Shown: positions 26,486 to 36,776, counted from the first letter of the stretch. The stretch is 64,000 bases of DNA from JBHPCZ01 sp042573625 (GCA_042573625.1 JBHPCZ010000001.1:1-64000), one strand, 5' to 3'. Numbers and translations: made by a program. The notes: generated by a model from the letters alone, not told the origin.

Positions 26486-27394
26486 ATGCAGTATGAAATA
26501 AGCGGTGTTGTCGTTGTAGATAAACCCGCAAATATAACATCCGCCAAGGTAGTGGCCATTGTAAAGAAGTTGTTTAGGGCAAAGAAAGCAGGACACACCG
26601 GAACCCTGGATCCATTTGCCACCGGAGTTATGGTATGCTGTATCAACAGGGCGACTCGACTATCCAATTTTTTTTTGCATGGCAACAAAAAATACCAAGC
26701 AGTTCTTCACTTGGGCGTTTCGACAGACACCCAGGATTCAACCGGAACGATTACTTCGACGTGTAATAAAACAGATTGTTCTGAAGAAGCGATACGGGCG
26801 GCATTTAAGCAGTTCAATGGGACCATTGAGCAGCTTCCACCGGTGTATTCAGCATTAAAGCATAAGGGGGTTCCCCTTTACAAGCTTGCGCGAAGTGGCA
26901 AGCCTGTTCAGAAACCGGCACGGAATGTTCATATCTCATACATTAAAATACTTGAAATAAACTTGCCGTTAATACGTTTTGAAGTGGCCTGCTCTGCTGG
27001 AACATACATCAGGACACTCTGTGCGGACATCGGTACATTGCTTGAATGCGGAGGGCATCTCAAAGAACTCAGAAGGATCGAAAACAGTGGTTTTACTATT
27101 GAAGAAGCCGCAACGTTATCAGAACTGGAAGAACTCGCTCGTTCCGACAAATTGCCACGTCGGATGATAAGCATGGCAAACGCTTTACGGGATATGCCCG
27201 AGCATCTTGCCGATAAAGTATTGGCTGAAAAAATTGTGCATGGCAGTATCCTCACAACAAAAGATGTCACTGCCGAACAGCTGGACGACCCTGAAAGTTT
27301 TATCAAAGTTCTCGATCCGGACCATGATCTTATCGCCGTGTTAAACTATTCAAAAGATAGTGGCAAATATAAATATTACTGTGTGTTTAATTAA
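26486..27394 (+). CDS. truB: tRNA pseudouridine-55 synthase
   Basis: TruB makes pseudouridine 55 in the T loop of tRNAs. The 302 residues contain GVVVVDKPANITSAKVV, the catalytic-aspartate region KAGHTGTLDPFATGVMVCC, YQAVLHLGVSTDTQD, QLPPVYSALKHKGVPLYKLAR and the C-terminal part of the PUA-like region. It begins nine bases after nrnA. Confidence 0.95.
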   Translation: MQYEISGVVVVDKPANITSAKVVAIVKKLFRAKKAGHTGTLDPFATGVMVCCINRATRLSNFFLHGNKKYQAVLHLGVSTDTQDSTGTITSTCNKTDCSEEAIRAAFKQFNGTIEQLPPVYSALKHKGVPLYKLARSGKPVQKPARNVHISYIKILEINLPLIRFEVACSAGTYIRTLCADIGTLLECGGHLKELRRIENSGFTIEEAATLSELEELARSDKLPRRMISMANALRDMPEHLADKVLAEKIVHGSILTTKDVTAEQLDDPESFIKVLDPDHDLIAVLNYSKDSGKYKYYCVFN

Positions 27395-27440
27395 TTAAAA
27401 AGCATTAACCTTTACTTTCACCAAGAGGAGGCAACAAAAA

Positions 27441-27710
27441 TTGGTTTTTACATCACAAGAAAAAAAAGATTTGATTGATCAATTCAAACTTCATGAAGCT
27501 GATACAGGTTCGCCTGAGGTTCAGGTGGGGCTATTGACCCATCGCATTTCTTATCTTACGGAGCACATGAAAATCCACAAAAAGGATCATCACTCCAGAC
27601 GGGGTTTGCTGATGCTGGTCGGCAGGCGCCGCAGGCTCTTAAATTACGTGAAAAATAAAGATGTCAAACGATACAGGACCATCATTGAAGTCCTGGGGCT
27701 GAGACGGTAA
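27441..27710 (+). CDS. rpsO: 30S ribosomal protein S15
   Basis: The 89-residue S15 is complete: FKLHEADTGSPEVQVGLLTHRISYLTEH, KDHHSRRGLLMLVGRRRRLL and Y-K-DVKRY-ILGLRR. It starts at a TTG, supported by AAGAGGAGG ten bases upstream and by the conserved N-terminus. It is followed by pnp, the usual partner. Confidence 0.96.
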   Translation: MVFTSQEKKDLIDQFKLHEADTGSPEVQVGLLTHRISYLTEHMKIHKKDHHSRRGLLMLVGRRRRLLNYVKNKDVKRYRTIIEVLGLRR

Positions 27711-27918
27711 CAAACCAACAGGCGGACACACAGGACGGGCCTTCAGAACCGATGGCGGGTAAATGGATCCGGCGTCGGGCGGATTAGGGAATCCTGAATC
27801 CTGAAGGTTTGCGTTATGCACTTTTCGCGCCGAGTATGATCAGAACGCGGAGAGGCAGACGATCCGCTCATTGATGAACGTTTTGAAAACGTTTTGAAAA
27901 AACAGGTTAGGAAAACAA

Positions 27919-30018
27919 ATGGAAACTATACTTAAAGCAGACGTTAGAGGAAAACCGCTGACCATTCAGACCGGAAAGGTTGCAAAACAGGCATCCGGTT
28001 CAGTCGTAGTACAATATGGTGAAACCATCGTACTGGTTACCGCCGTCTCCTCCGAAGAGGAACGAAAGATAGATTTTTTACCGCTTACCGTTGAATACCA
28101 GGAAAAGATATACGCGGCAGGCAGAATACCGGGAAATTATTTCAGGCGCGAGATCGGAAGGCCGAGCGAAAAGGAGACCTTGACCGCTAGATTGATCGAC
28201 CGTCCGATTCGACCGCTCTTTCCGAAAGGGTACCGCAATGAAACGCAAATTATTGCAACCGTGCTCTCCATGGATCAGGAAAACGATCCGGATACCCTGG
28301 CAATGTTGGGGGCATCTGCCGCGCTTGAATTGTCAGACATTCCGTTTTCAGGGCCCATCGCATCTGTTCGTGTCGGTCGAATAGATGGCCAATTCGTGGC
28401 CAACCCCACCATCAAAGAGTGTGAAGTCTCCGATATCAACATTATTGTTGCCGGTTCAAAAACCGGTGTTGTGATGGTGGAAGGCGGCAGTAAAATGGTG
28501 AGTGAAGAGGACATCCTTGAAGCCATCTTCTTTGGTCATGAGGCGATGCAGCCGCTCATAGATCTCCAGATAAAGCTAAAGGAAACCTCTGGAGCGCCCA
28601 AGCGCCCGTTCGCCCTCCCGGAAAAGGATGAAGAACTGGTTAACAAGATCGAATCCGAGGCGCACCTGGCCATTAAAGAGGCCCTCTTTAAACCCAATAC
28701 AATAGTCCGAAAAGCAACGCTTCGGGCGGTCAAATCGGGCATACTTGACACCCTCGGGGAAGCGTACGTGGATCGTAAGGGTGAAGTAGACGATATATTC
28801 AAAGATATGCTGAAAAGGATCAGCCGGGATGTTATTCTCAAGGAAGGGCGACGGATAGACAACAGGAAATTTGACGAGATACGTCCGATTAGCTGTGAGG
28901 TGGGAATTCTGCCCAGGCCGCATGGTTCCGCTCTTTTTACTCGGGGTGAAACCCAGGTGCTCGGTGTACTGACACTGGGTTCAGGACCGGATGAACAGCG
29001 GGTCGAAACACTCATTGGTGAGGAATTCAGACCTTTTATGCTGCATTACAATTTTCCGCCATACTCTGTGGGAGAAGTGAGACGATTGGGCGGCCCCAGT
29101 CGAAGAGATATCGGGCACGGCGGATTGTCCACGAGAGCCATAGAAAAAGTTCTGCCGGACAAGGAAGATTTTGATTATACCATCCGTCTTGTCTCCGAAG
29201 TTTTTGAGTCAAACGGATCTTCATCCATGGGTACCGTCTGTTCAGGCATCCTCGCCCTGATGGATGGCGGCGTTCCCATAAAATCCCCTGTTTCCGGCAT
29301 TGCCATGGGCCTCGTAAAAGAGGGGGATGATGTGGTTATCCTGTCGGATATTCTCGGAGATGAAGACCACTCCGGCGATATGGACTTTAAGGTGGCCGGA
29401 ACAAAAGACGGCATAACCTCTCTTCAGATGGACATCAAAATCCATGAACTGACCCGGGATATCATGGAAAAAGCGCTTGAACAGGCCCGCACCGGTCGGC
29501 TCCATATCCTTGACAAGATGATGGAAGCGCTGCAGGAGCCCCGAAAGGAAATCTCTCCCCATGCCCCGACCATCATTACGATTGAAGTCAATCCTGATAA
29601 AATTCGCGACATCATCGGTCCTGGCGGGAAAATCATCAGATCAATTCAGACTGAAACAAACACCCGCATTGAAATAGAAGATTCAGGACTGGTCAAGATC
29701 GCCGCCGTCTCCCAGGAAGACGGAAATGCTGCCTTAAAAATGATAAAAGAAATAACCGTTGAACCCGAGGTGGGTGCTGTCTATGAAGGGACTGTCGTGA
29801 AGATTATGGATTTTGGCGCTTTTGTCCAGATAATGCCCAACACGGACGGCCTTGTACATATCTCTCAACTTTCCACCCAGCGTGTCACAAAGGTTTCAGA
29901 TATTGTAAAAGAAGGAGACCGCATCAAAGTCAAGGTTCTCGAAATCAACAAGGACGGTAAGATTCGCCTCAGTCATAAGGCTATTCTGGAAGAGAAAAAT
30001 GGACATAGAAGTAAATAA
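27919..30018 (+). CDS. pnp: Polyribonucleotide nucleotidyltransferase (PNPase)
   Basis: PNPase is a trimeric 3'-5' phosphorolytic exoribonuclease. The 699 residues contain RNase PH domain 1 (about 1-145), an alpha-helical linker, RNase PH domain 2 (about 310-545; FTRGETQVLGVLTLG, SNGSSSMGTVC, GDEDHSGDMDFKVAGT), a KH domain (IRDIIGPGGKIIRSIQ) and an S1 domain (YEGTVVKIMDFGAFVQ). The 208-base leader between rpsO and pnp contains two direct ACGTTTTGAAAA blocks just before the gene and imperfect hairpins, which could be RNase III targets as in E. coli. The end overlaps the next gene by 20 bases. Confidence 0.97.
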   Translation: METILKADVRGKPLTIQTGKVAKQASGSVVVQYGETIVLVTAVSSEEERKIDFLPLTVEYQEKIYAAGRIPGNYFRREIGRPSEKETLTARLIDRPIRPLFPKGYRNETQIIATVLSMDQENDPDTLAMLGASAALELSDIPFSGPIASVRVGRIDGQFVANPTIKECEVSDINIIVAGSKTGVVMVEGGSKMVSEEDILEAIFFGHEAMQPLIDLQIKLKETSGAPKRPFALPEKDEELVNKIESEAHLAIKEALFKPNTIVRKATLRAVKSGILDTLGEAYVDRKGEVDDIFKDMLKRISRDVILKEGRRIDNRKFDEIRPISCEVGILPRPHGSALFTRGETQVLGVLTLGSGPDEQRVETLIGEEFRPFMLHYNFPPYSVGEVRRLGGPSRRDIGHGGLSTRAIEKVLPDKEDFDYTIRLVSEVFESNGSSSMGTVCSGILALMDGGVPIKSPVSGIAMGLVKEGDDVVILSDILGDEDHSGDMDFKVAGTKDGITSLQMDIKIHELTRDIMEKALEQARTGRLHILDKMMEALQEPRKEISPHAPTIITIEVNPDKIRDIIGPGGKIIRSIQTETNTRIEIEDSGLVKIAAVSQEDGNAALKMIKEITVEPEVGAVYEGTVVKIMDFGAFVQIMPNTDGLVHISQLSTQRVTKVSDIVKEGDRIKVKVLEINKDGKIRLSHKAILEEKNGHRSK

Positions 30019-31264
30019 AACCATCCTTGAAAACAATATCAGAATTCTAACCAAAGAGATGCCGCATTTCCACAGTGTCTCAATGGGAGTATGGGTAAAT
30101 GTTGGCGCCCGGGATGAATCATCCGCCGAAAACGGACTCTCCCACTTTATTGAGCATATGATCTTTAAAGGGACAAAGAAACGAACAGCATTCCATATTG
30201 CCAAGGAGTTCGACGCCATCGGCGGCCAGACAAACGCTTTTACAGCCATGGAGGGCACCTGTTACCACGCCAAAGTAATGGACACCCATCTGGAGACCAT
30301 GGTTGATATCCTCACGGATATATTTCTGAATTCTGTTTTTGATGCCAGCGAGGTTGAAAAGGAACGTCTGGTTATACTTCAGGAAATCGGGATGGTCGAA
30401 GACAGTCCGGACGAATACGTTCATCATCTTTCTGGAAGTACATACTGGGGAGACAACCCTTTGGGTCGACCCGTCATAGGGAACCGAAAAAATATTGCAC
30501 GTTTTGACGCAAAAGTCATTGAAGACTTTTTTCGCCGTTTCTATCAACCTGAACATATTGTTATTTCGGCTGCGGGCAACTTGAAACATGACCATTTTGT
30601 CGACCTTGTCGGACCGGCCTTCGAGTCCGTTCGTTCGGGCAACGGCTTGCCCCAACGGTCCACACCCAGCGGGCGCTCCAGGGTTGAATTGCATCACAGA
30701 GAACTTGAACAGGCTCACCTCTGTTTGGGCGCAAAAGGGCTGCCCATAACCGACCCCCGGCGGTATGCCTATTCGCTCATGAACATCATTTTCGGTGGTA
30801 ACATGAGTTCAAGACTCTTTCAGAACATACGAGAACGCAGGGGGCTTGCTTACGCGGTCTTCTCCTTCATAACTTCTTATATCGACACCGGCATGTTCGG
30901 CGTCTATGCCGGCGTCGATCCCAAAAACGCGCAAGAAGCGGCCGCGTTGATCCTGAAGGAAATCCGAAAACTTCAAAAAGAACGTGTTGACTCAAACGAA
31001 CTTCACGATGCCAAGGAATATCTAAAAGGCAACATCATGCTCGCATCTGAAAACAATGACAACCAGATGGTCCGGCTGGCCCAAAGTGAAACCCACTTTG
31101 GGCGTAGCATACATCTGCAGGAGATTCTGGATAGCGTGGAAGCGGTTACCGAAGACGAAATTCTTGAGTTGGCTGAAAATCTTTTTGATTCGAATCAGTT
31201 TGCACTGACCCTCCTTGGCCCGGTTGCCGACAAGAAAGCATTTGATGACATTTTGAACCCTTGA
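29999..31264 (+). CDS. M16 family zinc peptidase
   Basis: This is a processing-protease-like member of the insulinase family. The inverted zinc motif HFIEHM (about residue 48) is intact, with the distal glutamate expected about 75 residues on in the DASEVEKERLVILQEI region. The second half (GGNMSSRLFQNIRERRGLAYAV) matches the R/Y substrate-binding segment. With 421 residues it is a single full-length M16 subunit, cytosolic, with no signal peptide. It overlaps the end of pnp. The substrate is unknown. Confidence 0.92.
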   Translation: MDIEVNKTILENNIRILTKEMPHFHSVSMGVWVNVGARDESSAENGLSHFIEHMIFKGTKKRTAFHIAKEFDAIGGQTNAFTAMEGTCYHAKVMDTHLETMVDILTDIFLNSVFDASEVEKERLVILQEIGMVEDSPDEYVHHLSGSTYWGDNPLGRPVIGNRKNIARFDAKVIEDFFRRFYQPEHIVISAAGNLKHDHFVDLVGPAFESVRSGNGLPQRSTPSGRSRVELHHRELEQAHLCLGAKGLPITDPRRYAYSLMNIIFGGNMSSRLFQNIRERRGLAYAVFSFITSYIDTGMFGVYAGVDPKNAQEAAALILKEIRKLQKERVDSNELHDAKEYLKGNIMLASENNDNQMVRLAQSETHFGRSIHLQEILDSVEAVTEDEILELAENLFDSNQFALTLLGPVADKKAFDDILNP

Positions 31265-31276
31265 TTATAAATTGGA

Positions 31277-31747
31277 ATGAATTCCCAAGTGGACACTTCG
31301 CCGACCATAGAATTTCTTCGCTTAAGGCCGGATTTGGACGCAGATATACCGCTGCCCCGATATATGACGCCGAATTCCGCTGGGATGGATATTTCCGCCG
31401 CCATAGAAAAAGACCTTGTCCTTGATTCCGGATCCATTTCATTGATCCCCACCGGATTTGCTGTGGCCATCCCGGAGGGATTTGAAGCCCAGATTCGTCC
31501 CCGAAGCGGGTTGGCTGTAAAACATGGCATAGGGCTTATTAATTCCCCCGGCACCATAGATTCCGATTATAGAGGAGAGGTAATGATTGCTTTGATAAAC
31601 CTCGGCAAAGCGAGCTATACCTTTCACCGGGGCGACCGGATCGCGCAGATGATTATCAAAAGAGTTTACCAGGCAAGATTAAAGGTGGTGGAGCAGCTCA
31701 CCGAAACCGAACGGAATACCGGCGGTTTCGGACATACCGGCCTATGA
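31277..31747 (+). CDS. dut: dUTP diphosphatase
   Basis: It hydrolyses dUTP to dUMP and keeps uracil out of DNA. All five trimeric dUTPase motifs are visible in the 156 residues: NSAGMDISAA (1), PRSGLAVKHGI (2), GTIDSDYRGEVMIALIN (3), FHRGDRIAQMII (4) and RNTGGFGHTG (5). It begins 12 bases after the M16 peptidase gene, a common neighbourhood. Confidence 0.96.
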   Translation: MNSQVDTSPTIEFLRLRPDLDADIPLPRYMTPNSAGMDISAAIEKDLVLDSGSISLIPTGFAVAIPEGFEAQIRPRSGLAVKHGIGLINSPGTIDSDYRGEVMIALINLGKASYTFHRGDRIAQMIIKRVYQARLKVVEQLTETERNTGGFGHTGL

Positions 31748-31818
31748 ATATGTAATATTTTAGACAAGATTTGCTGGATTAACCAGGTTTATCAATATAC
31801 TGCCTGCCGGCGGATTGC

Positions 31819-31854
31819 CTTTTCCCATTTTCATCAGGAAAATGGGGGGAAAAG
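31819..31854. repeat. Hairpin within an intergenic repeat-like stretch
   Basis: CTTTTCCCATTTTC pairs with GAAAATGGG(GGG)AAAAG around the loop ATCAG. The next bases read TATCCTGTTGATCCTGTC, a motif I associate with dispersed intergenic repeats of this group. No U-run follows, so termination downstream of dut is doubtful. Confidence 0.45.
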
Positions 31855-31952
31855 TATCCTGAATATCCTGTTGATCCTGTCAGAAAAGCCAATTCAAAGA
31901 GAACCGGGCTCAGCAATATATTTATTGACAATTCAATTAACTTCCAAAGTTG

Positions 31953-32774
31953 ATGACAGTTAAACATCTCCAGAAAAAAGAAAAACAGCAGAATCCGACT
32001 TGCAACCTTTCCGTATGTGTGCTGGGTAGCGGCAGCAAGGGTAACGCCATATTTATTTCAGACGGTTCCACCTCAATTCTGGTTGATGCGGGCCTTTCCG
32101 GGATCGAAATCGAACGCAGACTGAAATCAAAAGGGCTTTCTCCTGAAAACCTGGATGCCATCCTTGTCTCTCATGAGCATGTTGATCATATAAAGAGCGC
32201 CGGGGTGCTTTCTCGTCGTTTTGACCTGCCGGTATATATCAGTTGCAACACAGGAAAAGTCGCCTCAACACAGCTGGGAACAGTAAAGAAACTCAGGAAT
32301 TTCGAGTGCGGCTCGGCTTTCAAAATAAAGAATTTAACCGTACACCCCTTCTCTCTGCCCCATGACGCTAAGGATCCGTCCGGGTTTACGGTGAGACTTG
32401 ACAGCAAAAAGATCGGGATTGCCACCGATCTCGGCACTGCAACCGCCATGGTTAAATCGCATCTTAAGGATTGCGCGTTGCTGATTCTTGAAGCCAATCA
32501 TGATCCGGCCATGCTTGAAAACGGGCCTTATCCGTGGCCCCTGAAACAGCGCATCAAGAGCAGGACCGGTCATCTTTCAAATGAAGCCTCCAAAATTCTC
32601 CTCAAGGAATTACTCCACGACCGACTCCAGCATGTGATCCTGGCTCACCTGAGTGAAATCAACAACACGCCCCAAAAAGCCGTCAGCGTTATCGAACCGT
32701 CGCTGACATCTTCCGACACAAAGCTGCATGTCGCATTCCAGGACAGGTGCGGGGATCTGCTGCATCTCAAATAA
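31953..32774 (+). CDS. Metallo-beta-lactamase fold hydrolase (WalJ/YycJ-like)
   Basis: This is a cytosolic MBL-fold enzyme with the metal motif SHEHVDHIKS, upstream LGSGSKGNAIF and DAGLSGIEIERRL, later LPHDA and ILEANHD. These match the YycJ/WalJ group of predicted 5'-3' exonucleases. About 20 unconserved basic residues precede the domain. The ATG at 31953 is preferred over a TTG one codon earlier; neither has a good ribosome-binding site. The substrate is inferred from family only. Confidence 0.85.
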   Translation: MTVKHLQKKEKQQNPTCNLSVCVLGSGSKGNAIFISDGSTSILVDAGLSGIEIERRLKSKGLSPENLDAILVSHEHVDHIKSAGVLSRRFDLPVYISCNTGKVASTQLGTVKKLRNFECGSAFKIKNLTVHPFSLPHDAKDPSGFTVRLDSKKIGIATDLGTATAMVKSHLKDCALLILEANHDPAMLENGPYPWPLKQRIKSRTGHLSNEASKILLKELLHDRLQHVILAHLSEINNTPQKAVSVIEPSLTSSDTKLHVAFQDRCGDLLHLK

Positions 32775-32966
32775 TTTCCAGCCGGCGAGAAAGGCAGTTT
32801 TTGACGCCAAGACAATCGGAATCTTTTTTCCATATATTGATCTTTACCATTGACATACATCAATATATTGTATTAAGGGAGAAAAAATTCGCTGTTCAAT
32901 CCTTTCTATAAAAACAGTCTTCATAAATTACAATGACCAGCCTTGCTTAGAAAGGTTTAAAACGAC

Positions 32967-34232
32967 ATGGCCCTAAACGTCGGATTTGTGTCTACCCGCT
33001 TAGCGGGTACAGATGGTGTGTCATTAGAAGCGAGTAAATGGGCGGACGTTTTTAATCAAAATGGCCACAGCTGTTTCTGGTTCGCGGGAAAGCTGGATCG
33101 GGACGCGGAAAAGAGTTTCATTGTCCCCGAGGCCCATTTTAAGCATAAAAAGAATCAGCGGATCAATGAACAGGTCCTGGGTAAAAAAGGTCGAACCCCC
33201 CGGGTAACCCGGGCGATTCACGACTTGAGGTCGCTGCTTAAACGTCAACTCCATACATTCATTGATCGCTTTGGCATCGACCTTCTGATTGCCGAAAATG
33301 CTCTTTCCATACCGATGCATATTCCCCTGGGGTTGGCCTTAACCGAAACCATTGCCGAGACCCAGATCCCCACTATTTCGCACCATCATGACTTCTACTG
33401 GGAAAGAACCCGCTTTTCAGTGACCGCCATCAGCGACTATCTTCGAATGGCATTCCCCCCCAACCTGCCCAATATCCAGCACGTGGTTATCAATTCCGAA
33501 TCTCAGGAGCAACTGGCACTTCGCACGGGGATATCGTCGGTCATCATTCCCAATGTTCTCGATTTTGACAATCCACCGCCGCTGGATGCTAACGGGACTC
33601 GTGTCTTCCGTAAAACCTTCAATTTGAAGCCTGATGACAGGATGATTTTGCAGCCCACCCGTATCATACAACGAAAAGGAATTGAGCACGCCATCGAGCT
33701 GGTCAAGGAATTGAAGGATCCCCGAAACAAACTGATCGTATCCCATGATGCAGGTGATGAAGGATTTGAATATGCCGAGTGGCTGAAAGAATATGCGGAC
33801 GAACATGATGTAGACCTGCGGCTGGTGGCAACCCGCGTCGCAGATCCCTGGGGCAACAATGGGGGCAACGGAGCGGAATACTCTCTCTGGGATGTCTATT
33901 CCTACGCTGACTTCATTACGTATCCGAGTATTTACGAAGGATTCGGCAATGCCTTCCTCGAGGCCATTTACTTTAAAAAACCGCTGTTGGTCAATCGCTA
34001 TGCAACGTTTGTCAGAGATATTGAGCCCCAGGGGTTTGATCTGGCCGTCATGGACGGGTACCTCTCAAAGAAAACGGTTAAAACAGTTATAGGAATTCTG
34101 GAATCACCGGAGCGTAGAGAAAAAATGGTAAATTTGAACTATGAAATTGCCGCCCGGCATTATTCATATTCCATACTACGGAAACAGCTCAATATCATTT
34201 TAAACAGTCTGGCGAGACAGTCTATTAATTAA
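32967..34232 (+). CDS. Family 4-like glycosyltransferase (GT-B)
   Basis: The 421-residue protein has a GT-B architecture: the N-terminal acceptor half opens with NVGFVSTRLAGTDGVSLEASKWADVF and the C-terminal half has LQPTRIIQRKGIEHAIELV and the donor-binding ADFITYPSIYEGFGNAFLEAIYF block (E-x7-E). The opening resembles glycosyltransferases that act on sugar-phosphate acceptors such as glucosylglycerate or mannosylglycerate synthases. The substrate cannot be fixed from sequence. It stands alone. A TTGACA at 32850-32855 next to CAATATATTG could be its promoter but has no convincing -10. Confidence 0.8.
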   Translation: MALNVGFVSTRLAGTDGVSLEASKWADVFNQNGHSCFWFAGKLDRDAEKSFIVPEAHFKHKKNQRINEQVLGKKGRTPRVTRAIHDLRSLLKRQLHTFIDRFGIDLLIAENALSIPMHIPLGLALTETIAETQIPTISHHHDFYWERTRFSVTAISDYLRMAFPPNLPNIQHVVINSESQEQLALRTGISSVIIPNVLDFDNPPPLDANGTRVFRKTFNLKPDDRMILQPTRIIQRKGIEHAIELVKELKDPRNKLIVSHDAGDEGFEYAEWLKEYADEHDVDLRLVATRVADPWGNNGGNGAEYSLWDVYSYADFITYPSIYEGFGNAFLEAIYFKKPLLVNRYATFVRDIEPQGFDLAVMDGYLSKKTVKTVIGILESPERREKMVNLNYEIAARHYSYSILRKQLNIILNSLARQSIN

Positions 34233-34359
34233 CTGCAAAAACTGAAATTCAACCTTACATCTCAAAATTTTAGTTCAAACTAAATCTGACACTATTCAGG
34301 TATCCATTACGTATCAAAGAATCCGTTACCATTTGATACTTGCAGATATCTGTACTTGT

Positions 34360-34517
34360 GGCCTGCCAAAAAACACTAATATATTGCATACGCATTCTTT
34401 ATAGCCTGAAAACAAACCCCAGGTTAAAACTTCAATCCAAACATCCCACAATGTGGCATTAACCGTTTGAAATAACATTCATTTTTGTTGACTCTCCGGT
34501 AACGTTGTGATTTAGAA
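34360..34517 (+). promoter_or_regulatory. Upstream control element of the TonB receptor, shared with 43380-43540
   Basis: This stretch aligns with the region before the glycine-rich gene at 43660. Both have CATAGCC/TATAGCC-AAAAAC blocks and the exact 16-mer AACATCCCACAATGTG (here 34440-34455), whose core CCACAATGTGG is a palindrome. It lies 33 bases before the -35 of the promoter at 34488-34516. A shared transcription-factor site is inferred. The rest of the 34233-34569 spacer shows nothing else. Confidence 0.5.
34488..34516 (+). promoter_or_regulatory. Sigma-70 promoter of the TonB-dependent receptor
   Basis: TTGACT (34488-34493), a 17-base spacer and TTTAGA (34511-34516) precede the receptor start by about 54 bases. 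It is the only reasonable promoter in the spacer and aligns with the stronger promoter at 43510-43538. Confidence 0.5.
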
Positions 34518-34569
34518 ACTTCTTTCTGAAACTATCACTGCGGTACATTTAGATTTGGAACCTACTGCT

Positions 34570-36765
34570 ATGAAACCGCTCCGGAGATTGCCACAGCCTG
34601 CCGACGCCATAATCCAGATTCTTATAGATAAGTCGTTTCTTTTTTTACTCTATAGAACTGTTCTGCTTATTGTTTTTACCTTCTCTTTCGCACAGGCCGC
34701 CGAAGACCAGCCGGAGATACATCAGATGGAAGAGGTTACGGTAACCGCAACCCGGATGGAAAGAAAGGCCGTTGAAGTTCCGGCAAGCATTGCCGTTGTC
34801 GGGGAAAATGACATAAAAGACACCCGGATGTTTAACCTCAAAGAAGCACTGTTGGGCATCCCCGGCGTTCTTATTGACACCCGCAACCAGGGCTACGATT
34901 CCCGACTCCTGATTCGGGGGGCCGGATTGAAAGCCAGGTACGGGGTGAGAGACATTATGGTTTTGCTCAACGGCGTTCCGATTACTGATCCGGACAGCCT
35001 CTCCCGTCTGGATTTTATAGACACCCAGCTGATTCAAAGAATTGAGGTGGCCAAGGGCCCCAACTCCACCCTGTGGGGCGCTAATGCAGCCGGGGGCGTT
35101 ATCAACATCATAACCAAAAATCCTCTGGACAGGCAGGGCGGCGTCTTTAAAATCGGTGCAGGGGACTATAACGCCCAAAATTATCATCTTTCCTATTCCG
35201 ACGATCTGTCTGAGAACTTTTATTATACGGTAAGCGGAAGCCGCAGGCAGTCGGACAATGACTGGCGTCGATGGAATGAGTTTTATACCAACCAGGGGGC
35301 TGTCCAGGCCGCTTATGTGTTTGAAGACGAATCTATCCTTGAAAACCACATCAGTTATACCAAAGCTTCACTGCAACTGCCCGGAAAATTGAACCAAACC
35401 CAGTTCGATCAGTACCAGCAAACGGGCGAAGCCCATGCGACCGATGGCCCCTGGCAGCATTCGGGTAGATATTCTGAAACTTTCTTTTTCAGTTCGAAAC
35501 TATCCAAAACCGTCGGCACTTTTGATTTCGAGCCCCTTTTATTTATCAACAGGTGGACGCACCACCACCCTGTAACCGGAAGAATCAACGATTCCGATAC
35601 ACTCTCCTGCGGCACGGATATCCAGACAAACCTTCGGCATGCTTTCGGAAAAATGAAAGGGACGCTGACCGCCGGCGTTACCGCCCGGTTTGACAAGCAG
35701 GACACGGATTATTTTGAATATGCCGATGTGCTTAAGACCCCCGGCGGGAGAATTACTGCCACCCTTAGTGATACGCCCGGAAATTTGATCGAGATACAGA
35801 ATCGCGGTGTCCAGCTTTACGGGGTGTATTTTCAGGAATCGATCCGGCCTTCAGATCGGTGGATTATCGACCTGGGTGTTCGGTTTGACATCATTGATTT
35901 CGATATCGATGGGACAAAAAGGGCCGAATACGACTATAGTACCGGAACGTACGTAGAATGTCCGGACGCCGGTCTGACGAATTGCGGAAATTATCAGATC
36001 AATAAAACTTTTAACGACTTCAGCCCACGGGTCGGAGCGGTGGTCAAGCTGTCGGAAAGCACAAATTTGTATGGCAATATTTCCAAGGGCATTCAGACGC
36101 CCACCGAAGGAGAGATCAGCGAAAATCCCGATCTGGAACTTGTGGAAGTTGAAAACTATGAAGTCGGTGTCAAACTGAGATATCCCGGATGCTCCCTGGA
36201 AACGGCCCTGTATTACTCTCCGGTAAAAAATGAAATCGTTAAGGTCGTTCAAGAAGACGGCGATACCGAATACAGCAACGCCGGCAGGACCAGAAAAACA
36301 GGCTTTGAGCTGACAGGGTCCCTGGAGTTGATACCCCGGTTGACCCTGGGCGCCGCGTATTCATTTACGCATTACACGTTCGAAGAATTCACAGAAACCA
36401 TCAGGGTGGGTGCCTCGACGCAAAATATCGACCGAAGCGGCAACCGGCTGCCGTATATCCCCGAGCATCAGTACTCGTTTTTTGCCGCTTACCGACATCC
36501 GTCGGGGTTGAAGTTCAAGCTTCAATCCCATACCTGGGGGTCCTATTACACCGACAACGCCAATACCGAGAAATACAACGGATATGCTTTTATCACCGGC
36601 GTCATGATCGGGTATGAATGGAAAGCATTCAATATTGGACTAAACATTGACAACCTGTTTGACGAACACTATGCCGTGGAAGTCGAAAAGGACAGCAGCG
36701 GAATAAAACGCTATACGCCGGCCGCACCGAGAAGTTTTATACTCCGGGTTTCATACAATTTCTGA
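34570..36765 (+). CDS. TonB-dependent outer-membrane receptor
   Basis: From the ATG at 34570 the protein has about 731 residues, with a signal peptide ending FSFAQAAED. A TonB-box-like EEVTVTATR follows, then the plug domain (about 65-175; LLIRGAGLKARYGVRDIMVLLNGVPI, GPNSTLWGANAAGGVINI) and the 22-strand barrel. The C-terminus is NIDNLFDEHYAVEVEK...SFILRVSYNF, with the terminal Phe typical of outer-membrane proteins. It imports an unknown ligand powered by TonB. The following YHS-domain and polyferredoxin genes, 11 bases on, suggest metal handling (copper or iron) rather than vitamin uptake, but that is inference. Confidence 0.9.
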   Translation: MKPLRRLPQPADAIIQILIDKSFLFLLYRTVLLIVFTFSFAQAAEDQPEIHQMEEVTVTATRMERKAVEVPASIAVVGENDIKDTRMFNLKEALLGIPGVLIDTRNQGYDSRLLIRGAGLKARYGVRDIMVLLNGVPITDPDSLSRLDFIDTQLIQRIEVAKGPNSTLWGANAAGGVINIITKNPLDRQGGVFKIGAGDYNAQNYHLSYSDDLSENFYYTVSGSRRQSDNDWRRWNEFYTNQGAVQAAYVFEDESILENHISYTKASLQLPGKLNQTQFDQYQQTGEAHATDGPWQHSGRYSETFFFSSKLSKTVGTFDFEPLLFINRWTHHHPVTGRINDSDTLSCGTDIQTNLRHAFGKMKGTLTAGVTARFDKQDTDYFEYADVLKTPGGRITATLSDTPGNLIEIQNRGVQLYGVYFQESIRPSDRWIIDLGVRFDIIDFDIDGTKRAEYDYSTGTYVECPDAGLTNCGNYQINKTFNDFSPRVGAVVKLSESTNLYGNISKGIQTPTEGEISENPDLELVEVENYEVGVKLRYPGCSLETALYYSPVKNEIVKVVQEDGDTEYSNAGRTRKTGFELTGSLELIPRLTLGAAYSFTHYTFEEFTETIRVGASTQNIDRSGNRLPYIPEHQYSFFAAYRHPSGLKFKLQSHTWGSYYTDNANTEKYNGYAFITGVMIGYEWKAFNIGLNIDNLFDEHYAVEVEKDSSGIKRYTPAAPRSFILRVSYNF

Positions 36766-36776
36766 GGCAGACGAAA